Below are positions 35,322-44,590 of a stretch of DNA of 64,000 nucleotides, piece after piece. Under the pieces are notes generated by a model, which did not search any database, had not been told where the DNA came from, and worked only from the letters and a program-made list of their open reading frames with translations. Numbering within the stretch: position 1 is the first letter of the stretch; the number at the start of each line of letters is the position of its first letter. The DNA comes from Portibacter lacus (GTDB taxonomy: Bacteria > Bacteroidota > Bacteroidia > Chitinophagales > Saprospiraceae), in NCBI RefSeq assembly GCF_021533215.1, contig NZ_JAJNKA010000003.1, positions 62,001 to 126,000 on the forward strand. Direction: 5' to 3'. The position numbers were made by a program, and so were the translations under genes.

Positions 35322-37784
35322 TTAGTTTGCAATTGTGATTTTTTCTACATCATCCATTTCTCCTCCTCGTAACTTAACAAAGTAAGTCCCACTAGTTAGT
35401 TGATCTGTTGCGATTTTAAAAGTATTCTGACCTTCTTCTATCTGAATAGACTGAATACTTATTTTCTGCCCTATCATATTATAAAGCTCCAAGTCCCCGT
35501 TTCTATTTTCTTTACTTTGAATGGACACATTCACAAAGTTGCTAGCTGGATTAGGGTATACTTGCATTCTCTCCATAATATATCCATCTGGAAGCCCATC
35601 TACCATCGGTGTAAACCCATTTCTTACTGCAACATCCTCAGCTCCTTGGCTGGCAGCACATGAACTACCTTCATAGATTTTAATGTACCGCACATAAGTG
35701 TTTCCATTCCTAGAACCGCCATCATGATCTGCTGCGAAAAACAACCGATTAAATGTTCCTGTATAATATTGTCCTACAGGTATTTCGAATGCCTGCCAAT
35801 TTCCAGGTGAAGTATAATCAAAATCTCTATTTCCCCAATTTTGAGTCCCGTATAACTGGAAGGTATAACCAGATGATATTCCTGCATCCGTATCAAATCC
35901 TAATCCATGAATCTCACCTTGAGTAGTTGATCCAAATTCAAAAGATATCTTTGTATTAGCCGTAACCGTATAATTTAATGATATAGATTTCCAAGCATTA
36001 TTAAAAATGGAAACACCATCTCCATTTGCTAAAATAGTTGCTGTGCCATTGTCTTGACCATTGCCGTAAGCCACTACGCTATAATCATCAAAGTCGATTT
36101 CCACACAGCTTCCTCCAGGTGTGCCACCACCTTCGCAAAAGCTAGTTGTCTCTGAAGATCCAAAATTCCCTCCAGTTTGAATAACAGAACCATCAGAGCC
36201 TCTTAATGTGTATGAACCATTTCCATAAGAGCAACAAATTCCATCTCCATAGGAATCATTAATAGTAAAAGTGTAACAACCATCCGGAATGCATATAGAC
36301 TCGGTATAAGTTGTATTCGCCCCACTATACGATCCTCCAGAAGCAACAGTTGTTCCTCCACTATTCTTCACCGTCCAAGTGGTTTCTCCTGGATACTGAT
36401 CCGTTACAATGGTTAGGTCTAATTCATTTTCTGTGCAACCTCCGCCTGTACTGCATGATTGCAAGCAAGTTCCATTTGCGACTCTATTACGAATAGCATT
36501 TCCAGGTTGTGTTCCGAAGCCATTAGAAAAATTGACCCCTACCCCACTAATCGCGTAACAATAGGACATCACTGTTCCTCCATTATTCGGGTAAACAGGA
36601 TTATTCGAATTAAAACATGCATTTCCTTCTGGAGTATTTCCTTGATTGGCAACTGCCACATTTCCACAATCATCGATCTGAGTATTATTCCCATTCCAGT
36701 AGCATCCATGTGTATGATATGATCCGAAAAGATGACCATATTCGTGACATGCAATTTCAACATCAAAAGAAAATGTAGGAACAGTTTCTAATTGATTCAC
36801 CACTCCACTGACACACATTCTGCTATTCTCTGTTTTACAAACACCGTTAATGGTTGCTGCAAGACCACCGATATTAGCAAAGGTCAATAACTGGGCAAAA
36901 TCCGCATTGAAATTATTCCTGTTGTTTTGATAAGAAGATAGTTTTGCGCTAGTAGAAGAACCACTGTAAGGACTAGATGATGTCCAGACAAACGACTGGC
37001 TCAGCACGGTATTAATACTTTCGCCTGCATAAATCGTTGAAATCTGGTTAAATAGCGTGTTCAAATAGTTATTACTTGCTGTGGTCGAATTTCCAAGTTC
37101 TTGATGTAAGTTATAATCAACTTCCAGCAACAATCGAACGCAATCCGTCAATGCCCTATTCGAAGATGGAGCGAGATCCGCTTCTGTATAAGCTTCTCCT
37201 TCATCTGTCGTTGCACAAGCCATAGATTGTTCAAAGCTCATATCTGTATCAAGGTAAATGATATGCGTGCTTGATTTCAATTGCTTCTCTTTCAGTTTCC
37301 CCAACACGAAATTACCGTCATATTTTGGATGAGCAATGAAGCCCGCAATTTCATCTTCGTATACACTTATAGAGACTAGAGACCTTGGAAATCCTTTAAT
37401 GATTCCTCGAAAGTGAGTGCCGAAACCATTTTCAATCACCCTTCCAGATGGTTGCTCCTGAGCCACAAAATCGTCAGCAAACAAATTCACCTTTACCAAT
37501 TCAAGTGTCAGTTCACTCTTTTCATTAATGGGGACCCGTAATTCAATGGCTTGAGTCCCAGATCTCATCGCATTATTAAGGGTGGTAGCGTCTAAAGACA
37601 AAAGTTGAAAGTCTTTTAATTTGGTAAATTCTTTCGTAGACCGCTGAGTATTATCGACAGATAATATATCTACGAAAGTAAACTGACCTTGCTGACTTGC
37701 CACCAAGTCAACTGGTTTAATCATTTGCCCAAACGAAACGGAGGCAGTGAAAATAAATAATAGGATCGAATGTAAATATTTCAT
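35322..37784 (-). CDS. T9SS-secreted metzincin-type metalloprotease
   Basis: 820 residues. The ATG at 37784 opens a signal peptide (M-K-Y-L-H-S-I-L-L-F, ending near S-F-G-Q); the earlier in-frame Met at 37829 gives no signal. Zinc motif: C-H-E-Y-G-H-L-F-G-S-Y-H-T-H (H-E-x-x-H-x-x-G-x-x-H), with a Met-turn in V-M-S-Y-C about 60 residues later, so it is a reprolysin-like (M12B-type) protease. Cys-rich strand repeats follow (C-T-E-N, Y-T-F-T-I-N-D-S-Y-G-D-G), then a beta-sandwich domain. The C-terminal 80 residues form a type A T9SS sorting domain (V-Y-P-N-P, and L-Y-N-M-I-G-Q-K). Confidence 0.9.
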   Translation of the reverse strand: MKYLHSILLFIFTASVSFGQMIKPVDLVASQQGQFTFVDILSVDNTQRSTKEFTKLKDFQLLSLDATTLNNAMRSGTQAIELRVPINEKSELTLELVKVNLFADDFVAQEQPSGRVIENGFGTHFRGIIKGFPRSLVSISVYEDEIAGFIAHPKYDGNFVLGKLKEKQLKSSTHIIYLDTDMSFEQSMACATTDEGEAYTEADLAPSSNRALTDCVRLLLEVDYNLHQELGNSTTASNNYLNTLFNQISTIYAGESINTVLSQSFVWTSSSPYSGSSTSAKLSSYQNNRNNFNADFAQLLTFANIGGLAATINGVCKTENSRMCVSGVVNQLETVPTFSFDVEIACHEYGHLFGSYHTHGCYWNGNNTQIDDCGNVAVANQGNTPEGNACFNSNNPVYPNNGGTVMSYCYAISGVGVNFSNGFGTQPGNAIRNRVANGTCLQSCSTGGGCTENELDLTIVTDQYPGETTWTVKNSGGTTVASGGSYSGANTTYTESICIPDGCYTFTINDSYGDGICCSYGNGSYTLRGSDGSVIQTGGNFGSSETTSFCEGGGTPGGSCVEIDFDDYSVVAYGNGQDNGTATILANGDGVSIFNNAWKSISLNYTVTANTKISFEFGSTTQGEIHGLGFDTDAGISSGYTFQLYGTQNWGNRDFDYTSPGNWQAFEIPVGQYYTGTFNRLFFAADHDGGSRNGNTYVRYIKIYEGSSCAASQGAEDVAVRNGFTPMVDGLPDGYIMERMQVYPNPASNFVNVSIQSKENRNGDLELYNMIGQKISIQSIQIEEGQNTFKIATDQLTSGTYFVKLRGGEMDDVEKITIAN

Positions 37785-38202
37785 AAATTTTTGATTTTCA
37801 AAATAATTACCACCCTTACAAGTATGCATAGATTAGGCTTACCACAAATTGTAGTGTCGCGAAAACTGATTAATCTAATATGTATTTTAGGTTGAGGCGG
37901 GTATTAGTAAAAATTTCAAATCTTATGCAAACGTCTAAGTAGAGTAGGTCATTATTTCAGTTTTTAAATGTTAGTAATAAACTAGAAATATCAGTTTGAA
38001 TTTGAATTAGCGAGCTCTTTCTATTTCAAAATTCTAAACTTTTTTGTAATATAAATTATTTTCTACTTCGAAGCAAAACATAACTACCAGTCAAGTCAAA
38101 TTAGCATATCTAATATTGTGTCTTTGTCGCCCTAAATCAAACATACTATTGTGTTTGTGAGATATGTAAAATTTTTATTACAATAGGCAATGCCCTAATG
38201 GG
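37785..38202. other. Intergenic region, no gene seen
   Basis: 418 bp upstream of the protease gene, AT-rich and without a convincing open frame. It should hold the protease promoter, but I cannot locate a consensus -7/-33. The end (38191-38202) has a short GCCC-TAAT-GGGC hairpin adjoining the repeat array. Confidence 0.4.
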
Positions 38203-38654
38203 CTTCCGCTGGTGATCGGATAAGGATTTTCAGCTCTAGCTATCAATGATCATGGTTTTTGAAAGATAAACTTCGAACCCAAAAAAACATTCATAGCCTC
38301 ACTCCATGTGAGACCATGAGTTTTTTACTACTCGAAAGCGGAATGATCTGATGGTCTTCCGCTGGTGATCGGATAAGGATTTTCAGCTCTAGCTATCAAT
38401 GATCATGGTTTTTGCATGATAAACTTCGAACCCAAAAAAACATTCATAGCCTCACTCCATGTGAGACCATGAGTTTTTTACTACTCGAAAGCGGAATGAT
38501 CTGATGGACTTCCGCTGGTGATCGGACAAGGACATTTAGCTCTAGTTATCAATGATCATGGTTTGTGAAAGATAAACTTCGAACCCAAAAAAACATTCAT
38601 AGCCTCCGCTGGTGATCGGACAAGTCCTCCTTGTGAGACCATGAGTTTTTTTTA
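38203..38654. repeat. Tandem repeat array, three units of 153 bp
   Basis: Units begin with CTTCCGCTGGTGATCGGA at 38203, 38356 and 38509, each 153 bp apart; the first two are nearly identical. Each unit includes a Ser/Cys-free, AT-rich middle, then a segment with GTGAGACCATGAG followed by a T-run. The third unit is altered: a second copy of the CCGCTGGTGATCGGACAAG head is inserted near 38606, just before the T-run. The array lies directly after the stop of the GH113-like gene. A related, single, reverse-oriented copy is at 44345-44410. Confidence 0.85.
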
Positions 38655-39767
38655 TTACTCTCTAGACGAATGATCCTCCTTCCCATACCACTTAGCTAAT
38701 GTATTCTCAGCTGGTTTAAATCTGGGAGTAAAATCTCTTTCACCATACCGTGCTCTTCTTTCAGTATCATTATGCCACTGCCAAAAATACATTCCAGCAA
38801 ACCATTTCTTATTCCACAGTTCTTGAAACAAAGCTTCATAAGCTAAATTTTGCGTCATATTCGATGCGACAACTAAAGTGTCATTATTTAGTGCCGATCC
38901 CCAAACCCAAGGTTCTATGGTGGCAACATTGTCACTTCTATAACCAATCTCCGAAAACAATATGGGCTTGTTATATTTTCCTGATAAATCCTCCAGCATT
39001 TTTATGTGTCGCTTCCACCCAGACCTAATTTCTTTTAACGTTGGATATTCATTTTTTGTCAATGGGAAATACGCTTGGATACCGATATAATCCATTTTAT
39101 CCCAAAACTTCACCTCCGAATATTCTGCATCCCAATTCGCCGCATACGTCAATTTTCCACTATAAATTGACTTAATTTCCTTAATTAAGCCCTCCCACTT
39201 GTCCGGTTGCTTCAAAATTGAACTTCTAAATTCAGCTCCTATACATAATAATTCGATGTTTAATGTTTCAGCCAACATCGCATGATGAATCAAATTTTTA
39301 CGATAAGACTCAAACCACATATCCCAGTCATCATCCGATTCAAGTTTGATATCAGACCTCCATCCATCCCTCATCCATAAGTGTGGCTTCAACATGACAT
39401 GCAAACCCCGATTATGAATATTATTGATAACATTCATGTATGACGAATCTCGACGATCCCACTTACCGGTCATTTCAGGTATTCTCATTTCCCGAGTTCG
39501 ATCATTTTCTTGAAAATAAAAAGGGATTATCGCAACCCACTCCACGTTGTTTTTTATCAACTGATTCAAAGACTGATCTAAACTATCTCTCCAATTAAAC
39601 ACACTCATCCCACGCTGTTTCCCATCTATAGTGTACAAATTCTTCGGAATTCCAGTATGATTCTCAACTGCCATATCCCATGAAAATTCATATTGGTCGT
39701 CCTGCCCTTGAAAGATAGAGCAAGCCTCGATCGACACAATACATAATAGGAATAAAAGTTTTTTCAA
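38655..39767 (-). CDS. GH113-like glycoside hydrolase lipoprotein
   Basis: 370 residues starting at TTG (39767), with a lipoprotein signal peptide (lipobox I-E-A-C near residue 16). The TIM-barrel pattern fits family GH113 (endo-beta-mannanase type): G-M-S-V-F-N-W near residue 54, K-P-H-L-W-M near residue 127, and acid residues in L-C-I-G-A-E-F near residue 180 and F-S-E-I-G-Y near residue 273, placed as catalytic acid and nucleophile. An N-terminal region precedes the barrel. It probably degrades a glycan taken up near the cell surface. Identity of the substrate is not clear. It has no neighbour in an obvious operon. Confidence 0.75.
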   Translation of the reverse strand: MKKLLFLLCIVSIEACSIFQGQDDQYEFSWDMAVENHTGIPKNLYTIDGKQRGMSVFNWRDSLDQSLNQLIKNNVEWVAIIPFYFQENDRTREMRIPEMTGKWDRRDSSYMNVINNIHNRGLHVMLKPHLWMRDGWRSDIKLESDDDWDMWFESYRKNLIHHAMLAETLNIELLCIGAEFRSSILKQPDKWEGLIKEIKSIYSGKLTYAANWDAEYSEVKFWDKMDYIGIQAYFPLTKNEYPTLKEIRSGWKRHIKMLEDLSGKYNKPILFSEIGYRSDNVATIEPWVWGSALNNDTLVVASNMTQNLAYEALFQELWNKKWFAGMYFWQWHNDTERRARYGERDFTPRFKPAENTLAKWYGKEDHSSRE

Positions 39768-39986
39768 TGTTGTATTTTAAGTTTAAAGTTAAGTCATTTT
39801 ACTGATGCAAGATCATACTATCTATAACTACTCTATCCTAAATTTAGTATCATTAATCAAAAAAGTAAATTATCTTCTATATTTAGATGATTTGTTTACT
39901 AATAACAAAGAGTTCTCAGGAATTAAATGAAGTAGTTCTTATTGCCCTGGAGGACCAATATCGCCTTGGAATTTAAATTGCTAAAA

Positions 39987-40589
39987 TTGAAATACTTAAT
40001 TATCACTTGCATTATAGGATCTCACACATTCGTAATTGAAGTAACACAAGATTATATTTATCATCATAGTCCAGATCCACTTATTGGCAATGCTTACTTT
40101 ATAAATAGATCTAATGATACATTATATAATGTGAACAAAGGCAAAGTAATATCAAAAGAATATAGACCTAATGAAAAACAAGGAGGAGAGTGGGGTTCTG
40201 GAGTCGAGAATATAGTTGATTATGAAATGTATTTAGACAGTGATTTAGGTAATTGTTTTGTATTTAACATTGAGAAAACAATAAGTAACGATAACGATCA
40301 TAATTTATTAAAAAATAGTAATAAATCACAAATTTCAAAGTACTATATTTCCATAGAAAACGATTTTATAAGAAGATATTTTTTTACTAATGGCAAATTA
40401 GAATATCGAATATTGTCCTGGAACAATTATGGTTTTTCTGATTATTTTCCTTTTCTTATAAGAATAAAGCGAAACGAAGCTTATGAGGATCCTTTTAAAA
40501 TTCTTCAGGTTACATTTGAAGAAAAAGAAATAGATGCCAATTCTCAATCAAGTAAAATATTAGACATGATTAGTAATTATAAAAAATAA
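39987..40589 (+). CDS. Hypothetical exported protein
   Basis: About 200 residues. No ATG is available; I place the start at a TTG (39987) that gives a signal-like segment M-K-Y-L-I-I-T-C-I-I-G. Earlier TTG codons extend it to 39942. The body is Asn/Asp/Tyr-rich with many beta strands and no recognised motif. Low GC and a poor start make it possible that this is a recently acquired or degenerating gene. Confidence 0.42.
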   Translation: MKYLIITCIIGSHTFVIEVTQDYIYHHSPDPLIGNAYFINRSNDTLYNVNKGKVISKEYRPNEKQGGEWGSGVENIVDYEMYLDSDLGNCFVFNIEKTISNDNDHNLLKNSNKSQISKYYISIENDFIRRYFFTNGKLEYRILSWNNYGFSDYFPFLIRIKRNEAYEDPFKILQVTFEEKEIDANSQSSKILDMISNYKK

Positions 40590-40830
40590 TTTAAAAGTCA
40601 TCTTACATTTATGACGCAACATCTATTTCAACCTCTTAAATAAAGTGTTTTAAGAAAAACTTTAATTTTTGCCCAACCAGTTAATAACAGCACTTAAATA
40701 AGCAATTTCAGCGTTCGTTTATCAATTCAAAAAATTCTCGGATATATCTAACACTAAGTGGGAGCTAGCTAAAAGATTAATGGATGTAAAACATCAAATT
40801 TTGTCTGATTTATCTTTACAGTCAAACATA

Positions 40831-40995
40831 TTATAAAAAAAGTTGATTTTTATCAATAACATTATTCCCAAATTTCGCCAAATAAATGACGTTGGTTTTC
40901 TGGTCTTTATGACCTTGTGATTATGATATGACGGATATGAGTACATCTTTAATATTTGCAATTGTTGCGTAGGTGTGTTCCGCAACACAACTTGT
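40831..40995 (-). pseudogene. Tyrosine-recombinase C-terminal relic
   Basis: Read on the minus strand: H-T-Y-A-T near bp 40970, then I-x-V-I-x-Stop-S-Q-G-H-K-D, K-T-N-V-I-Y-L-A-K-F and a tail ending in TAA at 40831. This is the C-terminal active-site region of phage-type integrases (H-T-x-A-T, G-H and the Tyr before L-x-x-F). The catalytic Arg is replaced by Glu before H-T-Y-A-T and an in-frame stop breaks the chain, so it is inactive. No other part of an integrative element is visible in the 568-bp gap (40590-41157), which otherwise holds nothing I can name. Confidence 0.7.
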
Positions 40996-41157
40996 CAACG
41001 GCTGTGAAATGTTACATTACTATTGATTTTAGTTTCATATTTACACGCATTGGAATTCAATAAGAATTTTAATACCCAGTCAATATAAAAGGTCTTTAGA
41101 ATCGTTACAAAGCATAAACTTTGAACGTTACTTCAAAAATTGACCTAAAACAAAATG

Positions 41158-42438
41158 CTACACCTCTAATTCCTTCATTAAACTGGCAGTCTGTCGCTTA
41201 TAAATACCCATCCCAGACAACATATTTCCAAGCACCATCGCAAACAAGCCAGGAATAAATCCAATGTAAAATAAATTCGGAGTTACCTTTCCCCTCATCA
41301 CTGAAGGCATCATAAAACCAGCATCGATCTGATCCATCATGCTACTAATATCGATCCCAACTTCTTGCAAATAATAAATCCCGATGAGTCCTATTATAGT
41401 GCCAATGATAGAACCAATAATCCCTATCAAAATAGCCTCTCCGATGAATGTTTTATAGATATGACCTTTCGTTTCACCCAACGACAATCTGATTCCAAAT
41501 TCTTTATATCTTCTTAATCCAGCCAGTAACCCAGTATTCCATAAAACAATAGACATTGCAAATATAAATATAGCGATAAGCAAGGCTGACATAGAATCAG
41601 CCAATGTGATCAATTCTTCAAGTTCCCCCTGTTTTTTCAAGGGAATCATAATTGGTGCAAATTCATCTTTGGAATCCGCGTATCTGGCATTAAACACTTT
41701 ACTAATTTCAAGGGTTGCTTCCTCATCGTATACATCATTATCCAGATAACCTAATATTTCAGAAGTACCATTTTCCATGTCTAGTAAGTGTTGCGCGTCA
41801 GCGACATCTATAATCATAGCACCTTCATCCATCACTGCTGTCCCAAATCTTACCGTCCCTACGAGCTTAAAAACGGTAAATGCCATACTGCCATTCATCG
41901 TAGAACCGATAAAAGTCATTTCATCACCAAGTTTCAGTCCTAATTGATCGGCAAATTTCACACCTAGCAATGCCTCATTCTTAGCAGCCGGAATACTCCC
42001 CTCCACAAGAGCATCTTCAAAATTCATTCTCTTTAATTCAGAATCATTCCCAGAGTAAATTTCGAATGACATTCCCGTTACTGGACCTTGGCCTTTCGAT
42101 TCGCCTTCCTCATCTAACACATCCAGTAATCCGCCAAACTTTATCCGCTTAACCCAATCCATATCTGGATACGCTTCTTGAAGTGGCGCAATGACTTCAT
42201 TAATACCCAAGAGTGCCAAATCATTAGGCAACTGGTCAATATTTTCAGCGTAAGCCTTAGACATTATCTTGACATGTCCTGTATCAAATTTTGCACTTTG
42301 AGTAACAACATCACCGAAAACTCCTGCCATATATCCACTCAAAAGAACCGTAAGCATTACTCCGATACTAACAATAATGACAGGAAGTACGCTCCTGCTT
42401 TTGTCTCTTAGTATCCCGTTCAATAAAAACTTTATCAT
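41158..42438 (-). CDS. ABC transporter permease, FtsX/MacB-type
   Basis: 426 residues with an N-terminal membrane segment, a periplasmic domain of about 240 residues, and three C-terminal membrane segments with the FtsX core (R-R-Y-K-E-F-G-I-R-L-S-L-G near residue 310). It pairs with the next permease gene upstream by a 4-bp overlap. Together with the ATPase they would form a lipoprotein-release or drug-export complex (LolCDE/MacB-like). It ends the leftward operon. Confidence 0.85.
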   Translation of the reverse strand: MIKFLLNGILRDKSRSVLPVIIVSIGVMLTVLLSGYMAGVFGDVVTQSAKFDTGHVKIMSKAYAENIDQLPNDLALLGINEVIAPLQEAYPDMDWVKRIKFGGLLDVLDEEGESKGQGPVTGMSFEIYSGNDSELKRMNFEDALVEGSIPAAKNEALLGVKFADQLGLKLGDEMTFIGSTMNGSMAFTVFKLVGTVRFGTAVMDEGAMIIDVADAQHLLDMENGTSEILGYLDNDVYDEEATLEISKVFNARYADSKDEFAPIMIPLKKQGELEELITLADSMSALLIAIFIFAMSIVLWNTGLLAGLRRYKEFGIRLSLGETKGHIYKTFIGEAILIGIIGSIIGTIIGLIGIYYLQEVGIDISSMMDQIDAGFMMPSVMRGKVTPNLFYIGFIPGLFAMVLGNMLSGMGIYKRQTASLMKELEV

Positions 42439-43592
42439 TGTATTTTACCTTTTAGAGCGTTCACAGGATCCATCTTCGCAATTTTACGCGATGGCATATA
42501 ACTGACTATTGTTGCTGAAGCGATGACTAAGATTAAAGTTGTCACGATCAATGATAGACTAAAATATGGGTGGATAACATCTGCTATCGTAACGCCAGTA
42601 CTTTGAGAAGCACTCGGCATAGAAATTCCTACTTTAGAAACATACCAGAAAAGAGGAACACCTACTATGATAGCAACTATTGCCGCCAGCAAACTATACA
42701 TTCCACCTTCTACGGTAAATAACTTCACAACTTGTATTCTGGTCATTCCTAACGATATATAAGTACCAATTTCTTTCTGCCTTCTAAAAATAGACAACAC
42801 TTGGGTATCGAAAATAGCTAACAGCGCAATAGCCAGAAGCAAAATGTACAATATCGATCCACTTGCCTTCTTTGTATTTATAATGGCCGTTAATCCAGAT
42901 GACAACTCTTCTTTGTCTTTCGCAACCCACCCTTCCACATCATGAGACACGTAACCTTCACCACCTATATACATTGTCGCAACGTCTTGTAAACCCGTGA
43001 TTTCATATAATTTATCTAATGACATGTAGATCTGTCCTGCGTCTATACTTGCTACATCCGATTTAAAAACTTCCACTACCGTAACATTTGCCGCATCAAA
43101 TGTTCCATTCTTATCTCGCCATCGCATTAAAACTTGGTCACCCACTTCCAGGTTGGTAGATTTAGCTAACCTTTTTCCAATTAAAATGGGAATACTCTCA
43201 TCTGAATTCACCAATTTATCTGCAGGGAATGCTAATACATCTTGGTTTATTTCAATGCCTTTAATCATGATCGGAAACATACGTCCATCTGGATAGATAC
43301 TTCCTTGCCGCAGCAAAATAGGCGTCATATGCTGTGCCTCTTCTGAAGGTAGCTTGCCATATCCATCTTTTATGGTAAATGGATCTCTGGGATCGTAATT
43401 TTCGTTCAATAATTGGCCTTCACCATATTCCCATTTTTCAGCCTCTACTAATGCTTGCCGATTCCACCCATCGATAAATCCATTATAGAAAATGATTAGC
43501 AGAAAGGTAAATGCAAGAATTGCAACATTAAGCCAGGTCTTTAATCCAGCACCGATTAGATTTTTATATGCGAGTTGGAATGCGAGTTTCAT
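42435..43592 (-). CDS. ABC transporter permease, FtsX/MacB-type
   Basis: 385 residues with the same plan as its neighbour: an N-terminal membrane helix, a periplasmic domain, and a C-terminal FtsX core (R-R-Q-K-E-I-G-T-Y-I-S-L-G-M-T near residue 260) with three membrane segments. The ends overlap both neighbours by 4 bp, so the ATPase and the two permeases are translated as a unit. Confidence 0.85.
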   Translation of the reverse strand: MKLAFQLAYKNLIGAGLKTWLNVAILAFTFLLIIFYNGFIDGWNRQALVEAEKWEYGEGQLLNENYDPRDPFTIKDGYGKLPSEEAQHMTPILLRQGSIYPDGRMFPIMIKGIEINQDVLAFPADKLVNSDESIPILIGKRLAKSTNLEVGDQVLMRWRDKNGTFDAANVTVVEVFKSDVASIDAGQIYMSLDKLYEITGLQDVATMYIGGEGYVSHDVEGWVAKDKEELSSGLTAIINTKKASGSILYILLLAIALLAIFDTQVLSIFRRQKEIGTYISLGMTRIQVVKLFTVEGGMYSLLAAIVAIIVGVPLFWYVSKVGISMPSASQSTGVTIADVIHPYFSLSLIVTTLILVIASATIVSYMPSRKIAKMDPVNALKGKIQ

Positions 43593-44302
43593 ACCTTGTC
43601 ATTTTCATGTGAAATAAATTCTTCACTTTCTAATTTGCCATCTCTTAGGTGAATGATCCGGTCTAAGTAAGTCATTACTTTTTCATCGTGAGTTGAGAAA
43701 AGAAAGGTCGTATTCAATTCTTGATTCAGCTTTTTCATGGTTTTTAAAATGGCATGAGCATTTGCAGCATCCAAGTTGGCCGTGGGCTCATCTGCAATTA
43801 CAATTTGTGGACGTTTCACCATTGCTCTCGCAATGGCCACTCTTTGACCTTCGCCACCTGATAATTTGGTGACGCGTTTACTAGCTTGGTCGCCTAAACC
43901 TACCCATTCTAAAGATTCCATCACCATTTTCTTTCGTTCTGATTTGGTATAAGATTGAAGAAGGAGAGCGAATTCTACATTTTCGAAGACGGTATAAACT
44001 GGCAAGAGATTGTAAACTTGAAAAATAAAACCGATGTGCTTATTTCTCAGATTAGCAGACTCTTTATGTGATAAATTACCGATGTCTAGACCTAATACAT
44101 TGACCTTTCCAGAGGTAGGCTTATCGAGAGATCCGATGATGTTCAGTAGTGTTGTTTTTCCAGATCCACTTGGACCCACTACTCCTGTAAATTCGCCTTT
44201 TTTGAAAGTGAGATTTATGTCTTTTAAGGCTGTAAAAAAACCATCTCCTTCAGGAAATTGTTTTGTTAAGTTTTCGATGGAAATAATGGTTTCTGTATTC
44301 AT
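43589..44302 (-). CDS. ABC transporter ATP-binding protein (LolD/MacB type)
   Basis: 237 residues. The start is the ATG at 44302 (M-N-T-E-T-I-I-S-I-E-N-L); the extension to 44386 runs into a repeat element and is not coding. Walker A is G-P-S-G-S-G-K-T-T-L, the signature L-S-G-G-E-G-Q-R-V-A-I-A-R-A, Walker B I-V-I-A-D-E-P-T-A-N-L-D, and the H-loop S-T-H-D. The pattern is the LolD/MacB/FtsE subgroup. It starts the three-gene ABC unit behind a 284-bp gap with a REP-like repeat. Confidence 0.92.
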   Translation of the reverse strand: MNTETIISIENLTKQFPEGDGFFTALKDINLTFKKGEFTGVVGPSGSGKTTLLNIIGSLDKPTSGKVNVLGLDIGNLSHKESANLRNKHIGFIFQVYNLLPVYTVFENVEFALLLQSYTKSERKKMVMESLEWVGLGDQASKRVTKLSGGEGQRVAIARAMVKRPQIVIADEPTANLDAANAHAILKTMKKLNQELNTTFLFSTHDEKVMTYLDRIIHLRDGKLESEEFISHENDKV

Positions 44303-44344
44303 AATCTTGTATTTTATCTTTGTGTTATTGCGGTTACCTAAGCA

Positions 44345-44410
44345 ATAAAAAACCCATGGTCTCACACGGAGGACTTGTCCGATCACCAGCGGTGGCTAAG
44401 AATGATTTTT
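44345..44410 (+). repeat. Dispersed repeat element related to the 38.2-38.65 kb array
   Basis: The plus strand here carries CATGGTCTCACACGGAGG, then ACTTGTCCGATCACCAGCGG. Its reverse complement is almost the same as the inserted head of the array at 38607-38650. GGAC-TT-GTCC and CACC-AGC-GGTG both form short hairpins. It lies between the outer-membrane barrel gene and the ABC ATPase and could slow transcription or end it. Confidence 0.7.
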
Positions 44411-44548
44411 ATGGGTTCGGTCTCCATCCTTCACGATCCTCTACATCAACAAACAAAATGTAGCTTCTCGCTAAAGCAAGACAGGTCGCAGTCCTAGCTC
44501 TCCCTGTATTTCATCCGCGCTCGCTTAATGAGTCTAAATTTCACCAAT

Positions 44549-44590
44549 CCACTATCACTTATCCTCTATCCACTATCACCTACCACCTAA
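44549..44590. repeat. Heptanucleotide repeat, six degenerate units
   Basis: CCACTAT, CACTTAT, CCTCTAT, CCACTAT, CACCTAC, CACCTAA in strict seven-base register, running up to and into the stop of the barrel gene. Same period as the arrays at 54303 and 54619. Confidence 0.68.

Noticed and set aside
38203-38654. CRISPR array
   Set aside because: Three long units of 153 bp with nearly identical middles, no unique spacers and no cas genes; it is a tandem repeat.
44303-44386. N-terminal extension of the ABC ATPase to 44386
   Set aside because: The extra codons run through the dispersed repeat element and precede a normal ATG with the family start.
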